Part shown: positions 22,102-33,879 of the stretch, piece by piece | Numbering within the stretch: position 1 is the first letter of the stretch | How the letters are laid out: each line of letters starts with the position of its first letter | Assembly: GCA_950097015.1 (NCBI GenBank) | Contig: CATNEN010000041.1 | Coordinates: 1,120,001-1,184,000, forward strand | DNA length: 64,000 nucleotides | From: Macrostomum hystrix | Taxonomy: Eukaryota > Platyhelminthes > Macrostomidae | Reading direction: 5' to 3' | The notes under the pieces: model-generated | Database searches by the model: none | Told to the model about the DNA's origin: nothing | Seen by the model: only the letters and a program-made list of their open reading frames with translations | Translations under genes and position numbers: made by a program

Positions 22102-22287
22102 CATTCAGTCAGTCAGTCAGTCAGTCAGTCAGTCAGTCAGTCAGTCAGTCAGTCAGTCAGTCAGTCAGTCAGTCAGTCAGTCAGTCAGTCAGTCAGTCAG
22201 TCAGTCAGTCAGTCAGTCAGTCAGTCAGTCAGTCAGTCAGTCAGTCAGTCAGTCAGTCAGTCAGTCAGTCAGTCAGTCAGTCAGTAG
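22102..22287. repeat. (AGTC)n microsatellite, inverted relative to 15521-16435
   Basis: About 46 copies of agtc on the plus strand, the reverse complement of the 915-bp (GACT)n array 5.7 kb to the left. A degenerate ccagccagtcagtctgtccc stretch leads into it. Confidence 0.97.
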
Positions 22288-25160
22288 GGATGCGGGCAGG
22301 TATTTACACGAACAAGTGAATGGTTCAGCGGGGATGATGGCGGATGAATCCAGGAGACGCAGCCTCATAGGAAAACATCAGGAAAAAAAGCTGGCAACGC
22401 TGGGAATGAGGGCGGGCAGGGGGCGGCTGGGGGCAGCGGAATAGTAAACAGACCAGGCGGCCAACCGGTGGGGCAGGTGTGAGTGACGGGTGCGCAGACC
22501 TTTTTTCCTCTTCGCTCCAAGCCAAACAAACACGGAGGCGGCCCGAAGCCGTGTGACATTCGGCATCCGCGCCCCGTCCCCCCCCGCTGAGGAGGCTGGG
22601 AGCGTAGCGGCTGCAGCGGCAAAGTCGGGTCACGGGCCGCAGGAGCTGTGCGCTGTCTGTGAGGGCTGGGGAGGCGCCTCAGACATTTCACTGCTTGGCT
22701 GAACTGCAGAACGCGGCTTCCCACTATGCGAGATGCATCTCACTAGGAGCTGCAACACCTGCTACGCCTCAACCTACCAGCTTTTCAAATGAGAAAGTAA
22801 AGAAGTTTGAGAGGCTCCTTGATGGCCTGTATTGCCATCGCGTGGCGTGGAGGACTGTCGCAAGCTTTTGAGGCAGTGCAGATGACTCAGATATTCAGAT
22901 CTCAAATTTGCGGGATCTGGCGGGAAAGACTTGGACAGTGACGAGTTTTCCATGTTGAAGCCGACTCAGCTAAAAGTGCATCAGAATGGCGAGTGAGAGT
23001 TTTTGTTTTGACAATGGCCAAATGAAAGAGAGTGAGAGTGAATGGCGTGGCTCTTTAGGGAAATCTGTCGCATTCTAGTTCTGCTTTGCAGACAGTGCGG
23101 CGAGTCCAGAGTCAGGAAATCGGGGTCAAGACAGAGCAGGCCTCATTCGCATCGATTTCACAACGCAACTACAGAAGGCTGCAGCTTTTATTTCATCGCA
23201 GCTCTTTAGCTCTGATTGATTGATTGCAGCTGAGCGCCAAGCCCCTAGCAAATCTAAAGTCCAACAAAAATCTAATTCCTCAACTTAATTCCATCAGGGA
23301 GGTGAGAGACAGCGCGTGTCTCACGGCCAGTGCAGCTTGGAACCACGGCGAGAGGTCTTGGAACTAGGGAGAGAGGGGCATACTTCCTCACAATTCCCCT
23401 TCCATTGCTTGTCAGCGATTTTGGCGAATCCCCTGCGTGTCTGCCTCGCCCTCTCGCCCTCCTCGCCCACCGCCCACCCCAGCCACCCGGGAGTCGCCTC
23501 ACCCCCCAGCTTGGCTACAAATTAGCCGATCAGGGCTGCTGTGCGACGCGAGCTCGGGCCCGCATCCGCACACAGGAAGCAACAGGACAGCAGCGCGAGA
23601 GACTGCAGATTTTTACCGGCCAGTTTAGCCAACCCAGGTGAGATTTGGGGGATTAAATATTTTTAATCATTTCAAATCAACAAAAGACTGCCTGCCGATT
23701 CAGCGGCAATCGCCGAAATTGCTTTTGACGAGTCGGAAGGGTGCCGGCGATGCCAACTAATCAACATTTGCCTGCTAATTTATTGTCTGTTTCTTTGTTT
23801 TACGCGCGCAGACCAACGGAGCAGCGGCCCGCAGGTTATTAAATATTCACGGCGAATGCCGCTGCCTGCGCTCGAGTCCCCTGTTGATCCCCGAGAAGCC
23901 CGGTGTGTTTTTTGCAACTTGAGCTGGGGGGGGGGCGGGCTGGCTGGCTCGAACAACAAAAATCCTTCGATTTTCGCGCTCTGCCGCGTCGCTAATCCTG
24001 TTCGCACCTCTCCGTAATCCCAGACTTCACAAACACAGCCCCGTTTTAATCCGACAAATGTGAAAGCCCCGTCCTGTCCCTGGCCGTAGGGTGAGGGTGG
24101 GGAGTTGTTTGTCAACGCTGAAAAGTCCAAGAAAAGTCCATGGAAGTGACGGGGATGGGGGGGGGGAACGCTGTCGCACTAAATGGGACAAATATCCAAT
24201 GTTCCCTAGAATGTCAGTTTGAGGTGATTCAAAAATTTTCCCTGGAGTTGGCAGACGATAAAACCAAAGCAGAGTCGGATAGTAATTTGAAGAGTGTGTC
24301 CGAACTATGCCCGCTGAGGGGCTTCAGCTCCTACCTGCTGTTGTAAGGGCTCATTGGGACCTGAGATCGGTTCTCACACAACTGTCGCAGCCGGGTGTCA
24401 GAGAGCGGCTGTTGAGCGGGTCCTATTTGCTCACCTAACAATCGCATTTTTCAAAAGAACAAAAGAGGGCCGAGGTGGGAAGCTTCCGATTTCTGCTTGC
24501 TATCCCAGCTCACCTACACAGAGCAAACAAGAGAGAATGCGATGCCACCGTTAAGTCCCCCGTGTTCAACTCCCCCATTGATCCTCGCAGCAGACCAGCC
24601 TTGTGCCTCAAACTCGCGTCGAGACTGCCAGTCAGCTAAGATTAAAAGCTACAGACAGGTCAAATTAGAGGCTAATTAGTGCGAGAATCCTCCTAGAAAA
24701 GAACTCAAAGAGCTGATTACGAGATCAATCCTACTAAGTACTGAGCCGGTAGAGTGACACCTGATCCCGAATTTACGAAAAAAAAGTTATCCCGGATGAT
24801 TTTGAAAAGACTAGAACAGCTCTTGAGAAACGGCCTTCTAAAGCGCAACAATTTTTCACAGGATTAAGGAAACCTGCGAGACATTCAAGGACAGGTGCTG
24901 AGACTCCAGGCGCACTCGCCCGCCTCATTACTAATCCCATTAGGCTCTTTCACAGCTCCACTCCATCATTTTCAAAGCGCGGGCGGCTGCCATCCCCGAC
25001 TGAAAGTCCCGCTGCCTTTCCTCCTTACCTTTCCAATCCAGCCCTGACAACCGGGTCTTCTGCTTAATTAGCTCCCGGCATCAGCCAGGCGTTTTTTGTT
25101 CCCATTGCCAGGTATTTAACTGGCACACTTAATCGACTGCCAACCTGGCCTATCCCGCAG
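22288..25160 (+). other. upstream region and probable 5'-UTR intron of the receptor gene
   Basis: A strong donor (CCCAG|GTGAGA, GT at 23638-23639) and a strong acceptor (CCTATCCCGCAG, ending 25160) flank a 1.5-kb stretch that ends 25 bp before the receptor ATG, so a non-coding first exon ending at 23637 is plausible. G-runs occur at about 23926 and 24153. No separate gene is supported in the rest. Confidence 0.4.
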
Positions 25161-25185
25161 AAACAGCAGCAGCAGCTGGGCGACA

Positions 25186-26379
25186 ATGTCCAACAACAGC
25201 ACCATCTACCACCCAGCGTGGATGCGAGGCGTCACCATCAGCTTCTACGCCACAATAGGCCTCATGGGCGCCCTCGGCAACGCCCTGGTGGTCTTTGTTG
25301 TGTTGCGCAAGCGCAGCATGCAGACCATAACCAACATCTTCATCACCAATATGGCCATCTCAGACATCATCATGAGCACACTCAATGTGCCGCTCACCCC
25401 GGCCGCCATGTTCATGGACAGCTGGACCCTGCCTCCCCTGGTGTGCAAGCTCATGCCAATGACCATGGGGGTGTCTGTGTACGTCTCCAGCCTGACCTCC
25501 ACGGCCATCGCCATCGACCGCTACTTCGTGATCGTCCACCCCTTCGTGCCGCGGATGAAGACCTGCCTCTGCCTACTGATTGTTTTCGTAGTCTGGCTGG
25601 TGGCCGTACTGATTAGCACACCGATCGCCGTGTTCCAGAAGATCAAAGTCTCCGAGGACGGCACCAAGGTGAGCTGCATCGAGGACTGGAAGGCCGAGTA
25701 CCGCGCCGTGTTCACCGTGATCAGCTTCGTGCTGCAGTTCCTGCTGCCCTGCGCCATCATCACCGTCTGCTACACGAAGGTCAGCATCACACTGAGCAAC
25801 CGCTACAAGAACAACACCCTGGCCAACAAGTCGCGCACCAAGGAGGAGCTGGACATCCGGCGGAAGCGGCGCACCAACCGCATGCTGATTGCCATGGTGG
25901 CCATCTTCGTGATCTGCTGGATCCCACTCAACCTGCTGTGGATGGTCAAGGACATCAGCTTCATCAACGAGAACCTGTTCCAGGGCCTGTTCTTCATCTG
26001 CCACGTGCTGGCCATGAGCTCCGTGATGTACAACCCGTTTCTCTACGGCTGGATGAACAACAACTTCCAGAAGGAGTTTAAGAGCCTCATGCCAGCCTGT
26101 CTGCGGCCTGCCGACGGTGGCGCGGCCGGTGGTGGCGGCGCTGGTGGCGGCGGCGCGGGCGGCTGCCAGTCGCGCAACAACACCACCTGCCGCTACTCCA
26201 GCGTCGAGCGCAACCGCAGGCGCGCCAACGGAGCTCCGGAGGACGGCATCGAGGAGGACGACGAGATCGGCGACGATGATGACGTTGACGAAATTCAGGA
26301 GGTGCCTGCGCAACTGGCGGATTCGCAGCAGCTGCAGGAGGTCGGCGCGCCAATGGTGAGTTCAGGCACAGCTCGTTAG
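25186..26379 (+). CDS. class A GPCR, neuropeptide Y/F receptor-like
   Basis: A 397-residue seven-transmembrane receptor. Extracellular N-terminus with overlapping N-glycosylation sites at N3/N4. TM1 about 16-40 (GN at 31-32), TM2 50-73 (D60), TM3 from C87 to DRY at 111-113 followed by FVIVHPF, TM4 with W137, loop-2 C164 pairing with C87, TM5 with P188, TM6 231-255 with CWIP at 244-247, and TM7 with NPFLY at 283-287. The basic RRKRRTNRMLI before TM6 and DRYFVIVHPF fit the invertebrate NPF/NPY receptor group, which signals through G proteins at the plasma membrane. The C-tail has a Gly-rich run (about 312-325) and an acidic run (about 360-378). The coding region is one exon, preceded by a probable 5'-UTR intron. 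A consensus donor at 26356 (ATG|GTGAGT, phase 0), seven codons before the TAG, could give a longer spliced form. Ligand type (NPF, PrRP or other short neuropeptide) cannot be fixed. Confidence 0.85.
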   Translation: MSNNSTIYHPAWMRGVTISFYATIGLMGALGNALVVFVVLRKRSMQTITNIFITNMAISDIIMSTLNVPLTPAAMFMDSWTLPPLVCKLMPMTMGVSVYVSSLTSTAIAIDRYFVIVHPFVPRMKTCLCLLIVFVVWLVAVLISTPIAVFQKIKVSEDGTKVSCIEDWKAEYRAVFTVISFVLQFLLPCAIITVCYTKVSITLSNRYKNNTLANKSRTKEELDIRRKRRTNRMLIAMVAIFVICWIPLNLLWMVKDISFINENLFQGLFFICHVLAMSSVMYNPFLYGWMNNNFQKEFKSLMPACLRPADGGAAGGGGAGGGGAGGCQSRNNTTCRYSSVERNRRRANGAPEDGIEEDDEIGDDDDVDEIQEVPAQLADSQQLQEVGAPMVSSGTAR

Positions 26380-26526
26380 CTCAGAAATCACAGCATTTTT
26401 GTATCGGGTCGACACCTTACCAACCTACTGGAGAAGCAGCCGCAGCAGCAGCAGCAGAAGAAGCGCCGTTTCTGGTGGATCAGAGCAAACTGACGGCATG
26501 CCGGGGAGCAGGCAGGAAAAAGATTC

Positions 26527-26532
26527 AATAAA
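26527..26532 (+). terminator. candidate polyadenylation signal of the receptor gene
   Basis: AATAAA lies 148 bp after the TAG, supporting an unspliced 3' end. Confidence 0.5.
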
Positions 26533-26802
26533 CCGCACTGAGCCATTTTACAGTTTTACCTGTTCATTGTAACTGCCAAGGCATACTCGCGATGTCTACC
26601 TGTTTCACGTTTCATTCTCTGTAAAACAAGCAATTGCATGCGAGCAACACTTTTTTAACTGCCCTTGTTTATTGAGTGTCTCAAACAGTTCATTGTGAAA
26701 TACGACTGGCAATATGCGCGACTGGCCAGTCTGCTGTTCGTCAATTTTTACTGCACTCATACTTATTTTTGTTTTCTAGTGCCGCAAAATTTTCTGTCAG
26801 TG

Positions 26803-27825
26803 GGTCGCCGCCTCATACCCACCCCAGTCCTCAGTGGGTCGGCTACTCTCACCCACCCCAGTCCTCAGTGGGTCGGCTACTCTCACCCACCCCAGTCCTC
26901 AGTGGGTCGCAGCCTCTCACCCACCCCAGTCCTCAGTGGGTCGCAGCCTCTCACCCACCCCAGTCCTCAGTGGGTCGCAGCCTCTCACCCACCCCAGTCC
27001 TCAGTGGGTCGCAGCCTCATACCCACCCCAGTCCTCAGTGGGTCGGCTACTCTCACCCACCCCAGTCCTCAGTGGGTCGGCTACTCTCACCCACCCCAGT
27101 CCTCAGTGGGTCGCAGCCTCTCACCCACCCCAGTCCTCAGTGGGTCGCAGCCTCTCACCCACCCCAGTCCTCAGTGGGTCGCAGCCTCTCACCCACCCCA
27201 GTCCTCAGTGGGTCGCAGCCTCTCACCCACCCCAGTCCTCAGTGGGTCGGCTACTCTCACCCACCCCAGTCCTCAGTGGGTCGCAGCCTCTCACCCACCC
27301 CAGTCCTCAGTGGGTCGCAGCCTCTCACCCACCCCAGTCCTCAGTGGGTCGCAGCCTCTCACCCACCCCAGTCCTCAGTGGGTCGCAGCCTCTCACCCAC
27401 CCCAGTCCTCAGTGGGTCGCAGCCTCTCACCCACCCCAGTCCTCAGTGGGTCGCAGCCTCTCACCCACCCCAGTCCTCAGTGGGTCGCAGCCTCTCACCC
27501 ACCCCAGTCCTCAGTGGGTCGCAGCCTTTCACCCACCCCAGTCCTCAGTGGGTCGCAGCCTCTCACCCACCCCAGTCCTCAGTGGGTCGCAGCCTCTCAC
27601 CCACCCCAGTCCTCAGTGGGTCGCAGCCTCATACCCACCCCAGTCCTCAGTGGGTCGCAGCCTCTCACCCACCCCAGTCCTCAGTGGGTCGGCTACTCTC
27701 ACCCACCCCAGTCCTCAGTGGGTCGGCTACTCTCACCCACCCCAGTCCTCAGTGGGTCGGCTACTCTCACCCACCCCAGTCCTCAGTGGGTCGCAGCCTC
27801 TCACCCACCCCAGTCCTCAGTGGGA
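26803..27825. repeat. 34-bp minisatellite
   Basis: About 30 copies of a 34-bp unit containing cctctcacccaccccagtcc and tcagtgggtcgcag, with a ggctactctc variant in blocks at both ends and the middle. No stop occurs in any plus-strand frame, so all three frames stay open for 350-400 codons. Because 34 is not a multiple of three, each frame cycles through the other two, which argues against coding. Confidence 0.97.
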
Positions 27826-29059
27826 CACATTAACCCATTCCGCTGTTTCAAAGATGATCTGCGCATTGTCTCGTGAATGAAGCTATTTTATTTTGCCTGT
27901 CAGATATAATTATGATCGCGAACAGTTTTTGTCTCCTGTTGCTATCCACTCCACTCCAATCGACCGCCGGCGAGAGTCGTCAAGCTGAAAAAGCGCCCTG
28001 AACTGCCGACCCGCATGCCTGCATCGCATCCATGCCTTCAGCCCCTACCTGAGCCGCAGCCGCAGCCTCTTCAGCTTCATCAAATCAAATTTACTCAGAC
28101 TCAAAATCCAATTTCTAAATCCGAGTTCGTCAGTTTTCGGTACATTTCTTCCTCCGCAGACTCCGCATGAAGTCCTCAAAAGATGTTTTATATTTTTTCA
28201 TATTTTTTATTTATTTCGTGTCAAGTCACTCGTCCCGCCTGTTCCTCTGTTCGGATGTTTCTAGAATTTTTTGCCAGGATTACTCAATTTCTGAGCCAGC
28301 CCTGCGGCAACTGTACCGATCCGCTCACAGCGCGTCCGAAAGGAAAATGTGAAAAATGTCCCCAATTTTTTCGCTCTGTTGTTTTCTTTCTTGTGACTCA
28401 AAATAACAGCCAACAAACGTGTTTCCAGGCGGCTTGCAAAGGGGAGCCAAAACATCGGAGTTGAGGGTGTGGGCGGTTTGCCACGCGTGCAGTAGCGAAA
28501 AATTACATCAGGATTAAATTGGGATTTGGGCGGCTAGATCAAAGGCAACAGACCGCGGACACTGAAGCAGCTCCCCCAGATTTTTCGAGGCCGGAACTCT
28601 CCTCCTCGGCGAGTGGGGAGAACGAACTGAGACTGAGAGGAAAGTTCACAGCGGGAAGGGACAGCAATAGCCGGTCATAAGATCCTGTCCGCCTCCTGGG
28701 AGGCTAGAAATCAGAGCAGCTGGCAGGTGATTTACGATTAGCAGGCTGTTGGCAGAGAAGATGTCGGGCAGGTGCAGCGGGTCCGCCTCCGCCCCCACCC
28801 TCTGCAGTGCTGAGGAAATTTGCGTCTCTCCTGTCCAGCGTGAGCTCATAACTTTGCTGATGCCCGCCTCGACAGCAACTCAGCCAGCAAAAATAAACTC
28901 TGCGGAGAACCCACCCCGGCCCTTGCATCGCGTCATTGAGGATAAATCGAGAGTTTTTAAAATATATTTTTGTATGTTGCTTAAAAATGCACTTCAGATA
29001 CCATTCGCTGCCGTACGAGTACTTTATCGATTGGCTCGTTTAAAATATTAATAAGTAGT
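27826..29059. other. gene-free stretch
   Basis: Unique sequence; short frames near 28180-28460 and 28650-29050 lack conserved features. Nothing was recognised. Confidence 0.45.
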
Positions 29060-29290
29060 TTCACCTGGAATAAACCGAAGAACTCAGCGTACTAGCGCCC
29101 TAGCAACGCCATTTTCACCTGTGATAAACCTTTCGAAGTCACAGCCTAGCAACCTTGGAACTCACAGCATAGCAACGCCCTAGCAACGCCAGTTTCACCT
29201 GGGATACACCTTAGAACTCACAGCCTAGCAACGCCAGTTTCACCTGGGATACAGCTTAGAACTCACAGCCTAGCAACGCCCTAGTTTCTG
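29060..29290. repeat. about 45-bp repeat, four to five copies
   Basis: Diverged copies of a unit containing cctagcaacgccagtttcac and gggatacaccttagaactca. Unique sequence with no gene follows to 29994. Confidence 0.75.
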
Positions 29291-29994
29291 CTGTTGAAAG
29301 CAACTTAAGTGAAAGTGTCGGCAAGTGAAAGGCTCTGGCTACTCCAGTGCTGAGAGTTGTAAACAGGAAACCAAAAAAGTCTCAACTCGCAACACCGCTG
29401 AATCGCATTATTCAATTTCACTCATAGTCATTACACTTCCCCTAGCCGAAACATATTTACTTCCCCTTTGATCAATCTCTGCCCAGCGGGTGCCCATTCA
29501 GCCGGCCGTCAGTGAGTGTTCGGCAAACGAGAAAAGCGGCCGCCCCCTCCCCCGCCTCCCTCGAGTTGCGCTTCGATCCGAGGAAATGAAGCGGCGGGCT
29601 GAGTCCGGCTTGAGTCCGCCTGAGTGAGTTCTTTGCTCAGCTCAGAATTGGTCGCCAAATTCTTTTAATTAGATCCCTTTGACAGCTTGGGAATAAAATT
29701 TTCTTCAGATGAGACGGCGGGAATAAGAGGGAAATTTTGTTTGAATGCGTTGTGAAAATTTTCAAAGAGTGAGAAGCCAGGAAAGATTCAGGAGTTCAGC
29801 TTAATCAGTTGCCTTAATAAAAGCCAGCCAGTTTAACCTGATTTCAAATATGGCATGTTTGACCAGCGCCTCCGTCACAGCCTTTCATGCCACCCCGGTC
29901 ACTGATAGCGTAGTGTGTACTTTTATCATTCATTGAACTAAAGCTTAAGAAACTGGTCCTGCTCAAGGAATTCATCCTAAATAACTGCGAACAT

Positions 29995-30660
29995 GATAGA
30001 GTATAGGGATTTGAGTACGTAGGGACTTCATTGCATAGGGATTTGAGAACGTAGGGACTTCATTTCATAGGGATTTGAGAACGTAGGGACTTCATTGCAT
30101 AGGGACTTGAGTACGTAGGGACTTCATTGCATAGGGACTTGAGTACGTAGGGACTTCATTGCATAGGGATTTGAGAACGTAGGGACTTCATTTCATAGGG
30201 ATTTGAGAACGTAGGGACTTCATTGCATAGGGATTTGAGAACGTAGGGACTTCATTGCATAGGGATTTGAGAACGTAGGGACTTCATTGCATAGGGACTT
30301 GAGTACGTAGGGACTTCATTGCATAGGGATTTGAGTACGTAGGGACTTCATTTCATAGGGATTTGAGAACGTAGGGACTTCATTGCATAGGGATTTGAGA
30401 ACGTAGGGACTTCATTGCATAGGGATTTGAGTACGTAGGGACTTCATTGCATAGGGATTTGAGTACGTAGGGACTTCATTGCATAGGGATTTGAGAACGT
30501 AGGGACTTCATTGCATAGGGATTTGAGTACGTAGGGACTTCATTGCATAGGGATTTGAGAACGTAGGGACTTCATTGCATAGGGATTTGAGAACGTAGGG
30601 ACTTCATTGCATAGGGACTTGAGTGCATAGGGATTTAATTGCATAAGGATTTGAGTGCAT
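29995..30660. repeat. 32-bp minisatellite built of two 16-bp halves
   Basis: About 20 copies of a composite unit: agggacttcattgcat followed by agggatttgagaacgt. The halves share agggaYtt and diverge after it, so a 16-bp ancestor probably doubled before the array spread. The right edge decays into irregular halves. Confidence 0.93.
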
Positions 30661-31604
30661 AGGGATAAATACTGAATATGGTTTTCGGTACATGGAGATT
30701 TCAGCACATAGGCATTTCAGTCCTTTGGTATTTAAGTAAAAATGGGATGATAATAATTAGGGACTGTGGCGAATTGGACCTTCAGTGCAAGCGCACACAC
30801 GGGTTTAGTTGAATAAAGGATCACGAAGATGCCTTTCGCTTAGCTTTCTCTATGGCTTTCGTCAGGCAAAACAGGCAGTAATTCTATCCAACAGCATGGG
30901 GATCGTGTGAGCACAAAGCCGGCGACAAAGGAAAACTTTGCCGGGGATCCGGCGGTAGCGGGACCACTCAGCGGAGCACGCGAGAACGGCCCTGGCTGTA
31001 ACAGATGGAAACTGACACGCTAATGAAGTCCCGCCAGGATTTGTTGAGCACAGTCTGAGCACAGGGTGCCGACCAAGGGCTGACGGGACAGATGCACTGC
31101 TGCAGGCCCGCAGTAATTTATATGCAATCTGGCGGGGCCGCAGCTCGAGTCCCATTGATTAATCTACGAAGCGGGCGGGCAGAAGAAGCACGGCTGGCTG
31201 CTCGGATGTGACAACCAAGGTGCCTTATCCCAGCGGCATTTTCTGCTGGACTGGAAATCCCCTCTTTGGACTGGGAAAGCTGCTCGATCGCCCCAGCAAG
31301 CTCAAAGGCGCGGCTGCTGGAGCGGGACAGATTTTGACAGCTCAGCAAAGACGGCTGCGACAGACAGGCCCGAGCTGCCATGATTGAACGATGAGTAGCG
31401 GCCCATCGCTCTATCAACATCTCATCATCAGTCATTATGGAGCACTGCTCAGAGAGTGCACGGATTTGGCACGCATTGCAGCTACTACAAATATACATTT
31501 CTGCCGAACATGGAGCGCAGACTTCAGACGAAAATAAATTATATATGGCCCTACAAAGTGGGAGAATTACAAGAGGATAAAGAACATTGGCAGAAAGGGT
31601 ATGA
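30661..31604. other. unique stretch, no gene recognised
   Basis: Frames of 97 and 187 codons on the minus strand (30862-31155 and 31118-31681) overlap and lack conserved features; the second runs into the adjacent satellite. No function is assigned. Confidence 0.4.
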
Positions 31605-33440
31605 TTCTCAGAGTAAGGAGTAAGGAGTAAGGAGATTGAGGATGGGATCTCAAAGTAGGGAGATTGAGGATGGGATCTCAAAGTAGGGAGATTGAGGATG
31701 GGATCTCAAAGTAGGGAGATTGAGGATGGGATCTCAAAGTAGGGAGATTGAGGATGGGATCTCAAAGTAGGGAGATTGAGGATGGGATCTCAAAGTAGGG
31801 AGATTGAGGATGGGATCTCAAAATAAGGAGATTCAGGGTGGGATCTCAAAGTAGGGAGATTAAGGATGGGATCTCAAAGTAAAAAGATTGAGGATGGGAT
31901 CTCAAAGTAGGGAGATTGAGGATGGGATCTCAAAATAAGGAGATTCAGGGTGGGATCTCAAAGTAGGGAGATTAAGGATGGGATCTCAAAGTAAAAAGAT
32001 TGAGGATGGGATCTCCAAGTAAGGAGATTGAGGATGGGATCTCAAAATAAGGAGATTCAGGGTGGGATCTCAAAGTAGGGAGATTAAGGATGGGATCTCA
32101 AAGTAAAAAGATTGAGGATGGGATCTCCAAGTAAGGAGATTGAAGATGAGATCTCACATTAAAGAGATTGAGTAAGGACATTGAGGATGGGATCTCAAAG
32201 TAAGGAGATTAAGGATGGGATCTCAAAATAAGGAGATTGAGGATGGGATCTCAAAGTAGGGAGATTGAGGATGGGATCTCAAAGTAATAAGATTGAGGAT
32301 GGGATCTCCAAGTAAGGTAAGATTGAAGATAAGATCTCATTGGGGAGAATGAGGATGGGATCTCAGTGGGAGAATGAGGGTGGGATCTCAGTGGGAGAAT
32401 GAAGATGGGATCTCAGTGGGATAAAAAAGGTGGGATCTCATTGGGGAGAAAAAGGATGGGATCTCAGTGGGAGAATGGGGATGGGATCTCAGTGGGATAA
32501 AAAAGGTGGGATCTCATTGGGGAGAATGAGGATAGAATCTCTGTGGGAGAAGGAGGATGGGATCTCAGTGGGATTAAAAAGGTGGGATCTCATTGGGGAG
32601 AATGAGGATGGGATCTCTGTGGGAGAATGAGGATGGGATCTCAGTGGGAGAATGAGGATGGGATCTCAGTGGGAGAATGAGGATGGGATCGCTTTGGGGA
32701 GAATCAGGATGGGATCTCAGTGGGAGAATGAGGATGGGATCTCAAATTAAACAGATTGAGGATGGGATCTCAAATTAAACAGATTGAGGATGGGATCTCA
32801 AAGTAAGGAGAATGAGGATGGGATCTCATTGGGGAGAATGAGGATGGGATCTCAAAGTAAGGAGAATGAGGATGGGATCTCAAATGAAACAGATTGAGGA
32901 TGGGATCTCAAATGAAACAGATTGAGGATGGGATCTCAAAGTAAGGAGAATGAGGATGGGATATCATTGGGGAGAATGAGGATGGGATCTCAGTGGGAGA
33001 ATGAGGATGGGATCGCTTTGGGGAGAATCAGGATGGGATCTCAGTGGGAGAATGAGGATGGGATCTCAAATTAAACAGATTGAGGATGGGATCTCATTGG
33101 GGAGAATGAGGATGGGATCTCAAATTAAACTGATTGAGGATGGGATCTCAAACTAAGGAGAATGAGGATGGGATCTCATTGGGGAGAATGAGGATGGGAT
33201 CTCAAATTAAACTGATTGAGAATGGGATCTCAAAGTAAGGAGAATGAGGATGGGATCTCATTGGGGAGAATGAGGATGGAATCTGAGTGGGAGAATGAGG
33301 ATGGGATCTCAAATGAAACAGATTGAGGATGGAATCTCAAAGTAAGGAGAATGAGGATGGGATATCAAATGAAACAGACTGAGGATGGGATCTCAAAGTA
33401 AGGAGAATGAGGATGGGATCTCATTGGGGAGAATGAGGAG
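31605..33440. repeat. 25-28-bp minisatellite with block structure
   Basis: The left part is a 28-bp unit (gggatctcaaagtagggaga then ttgaggat). The right part mixes 25-bp units (gggatctcagtgggagaatg then aggat) with 28-bp units carrying aaattaaacagattgagg. Blocks of several units recur, for example the triple aaataaggagattcagg / aaagtagggagattaagg / aaagtaaaaagattgagg near 31820, 31930 and 32045. Confidence 0.95.
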
Positions 33441-33879
33441 AGCATGATTCCAGAACGCGCGCACAGGGATTTAAACCTGTTTTTCCCTTTTTGGGAGTGC
33501 CTTTAGACTCCAAGTGTTGGAAGCATATTAATACGAGCTATTGCTCCATTGTATTAAAATCATCTCACTTATTCAAAGTTAAATTTTTTTGCCGAATTCA
33601 CAATTGAAGACCTTAAGCTGCTAACCCACTAGGGTCTGAAGAAGATGCACAGGAAATGTCGCTTTTACCCTTGAAGATTTAGAAAACGAAATGCCTGTGT
33701 TACACCTGGCAATCTATAGATAGTCGAATTGCTTAATTAAGGCCTAACTGGAGACTGTGACAAAGGATAGCATTTGAAGAGATAAAAGAACACACAAAAC
33801 ATTGCAATCAGGCACGGGAATATTGGGGAAACAAAAGTAATATTTTTTCCATTCCACAAATTTGAACTCGGATTCCGAT
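33441..33879. other. unique spacer between two large arrays
   Basis: AT-rich sequence without recognised features. The minus-strand open frame of the next array ends here at 33744. Confidence 0.5.

Noticed and set aside
22325-22724. Minus-strand frames near 22.5 kb as a gene
   Set aside because: Several overlapping GC-rich frames of similar length with no splice or domain support.
26665-27880. Three overlapping proteins of 350-400 residues
   Set aside because: All three frames of the 34-bp satellite are open at once and cycle into each other; no codon bias or domain.
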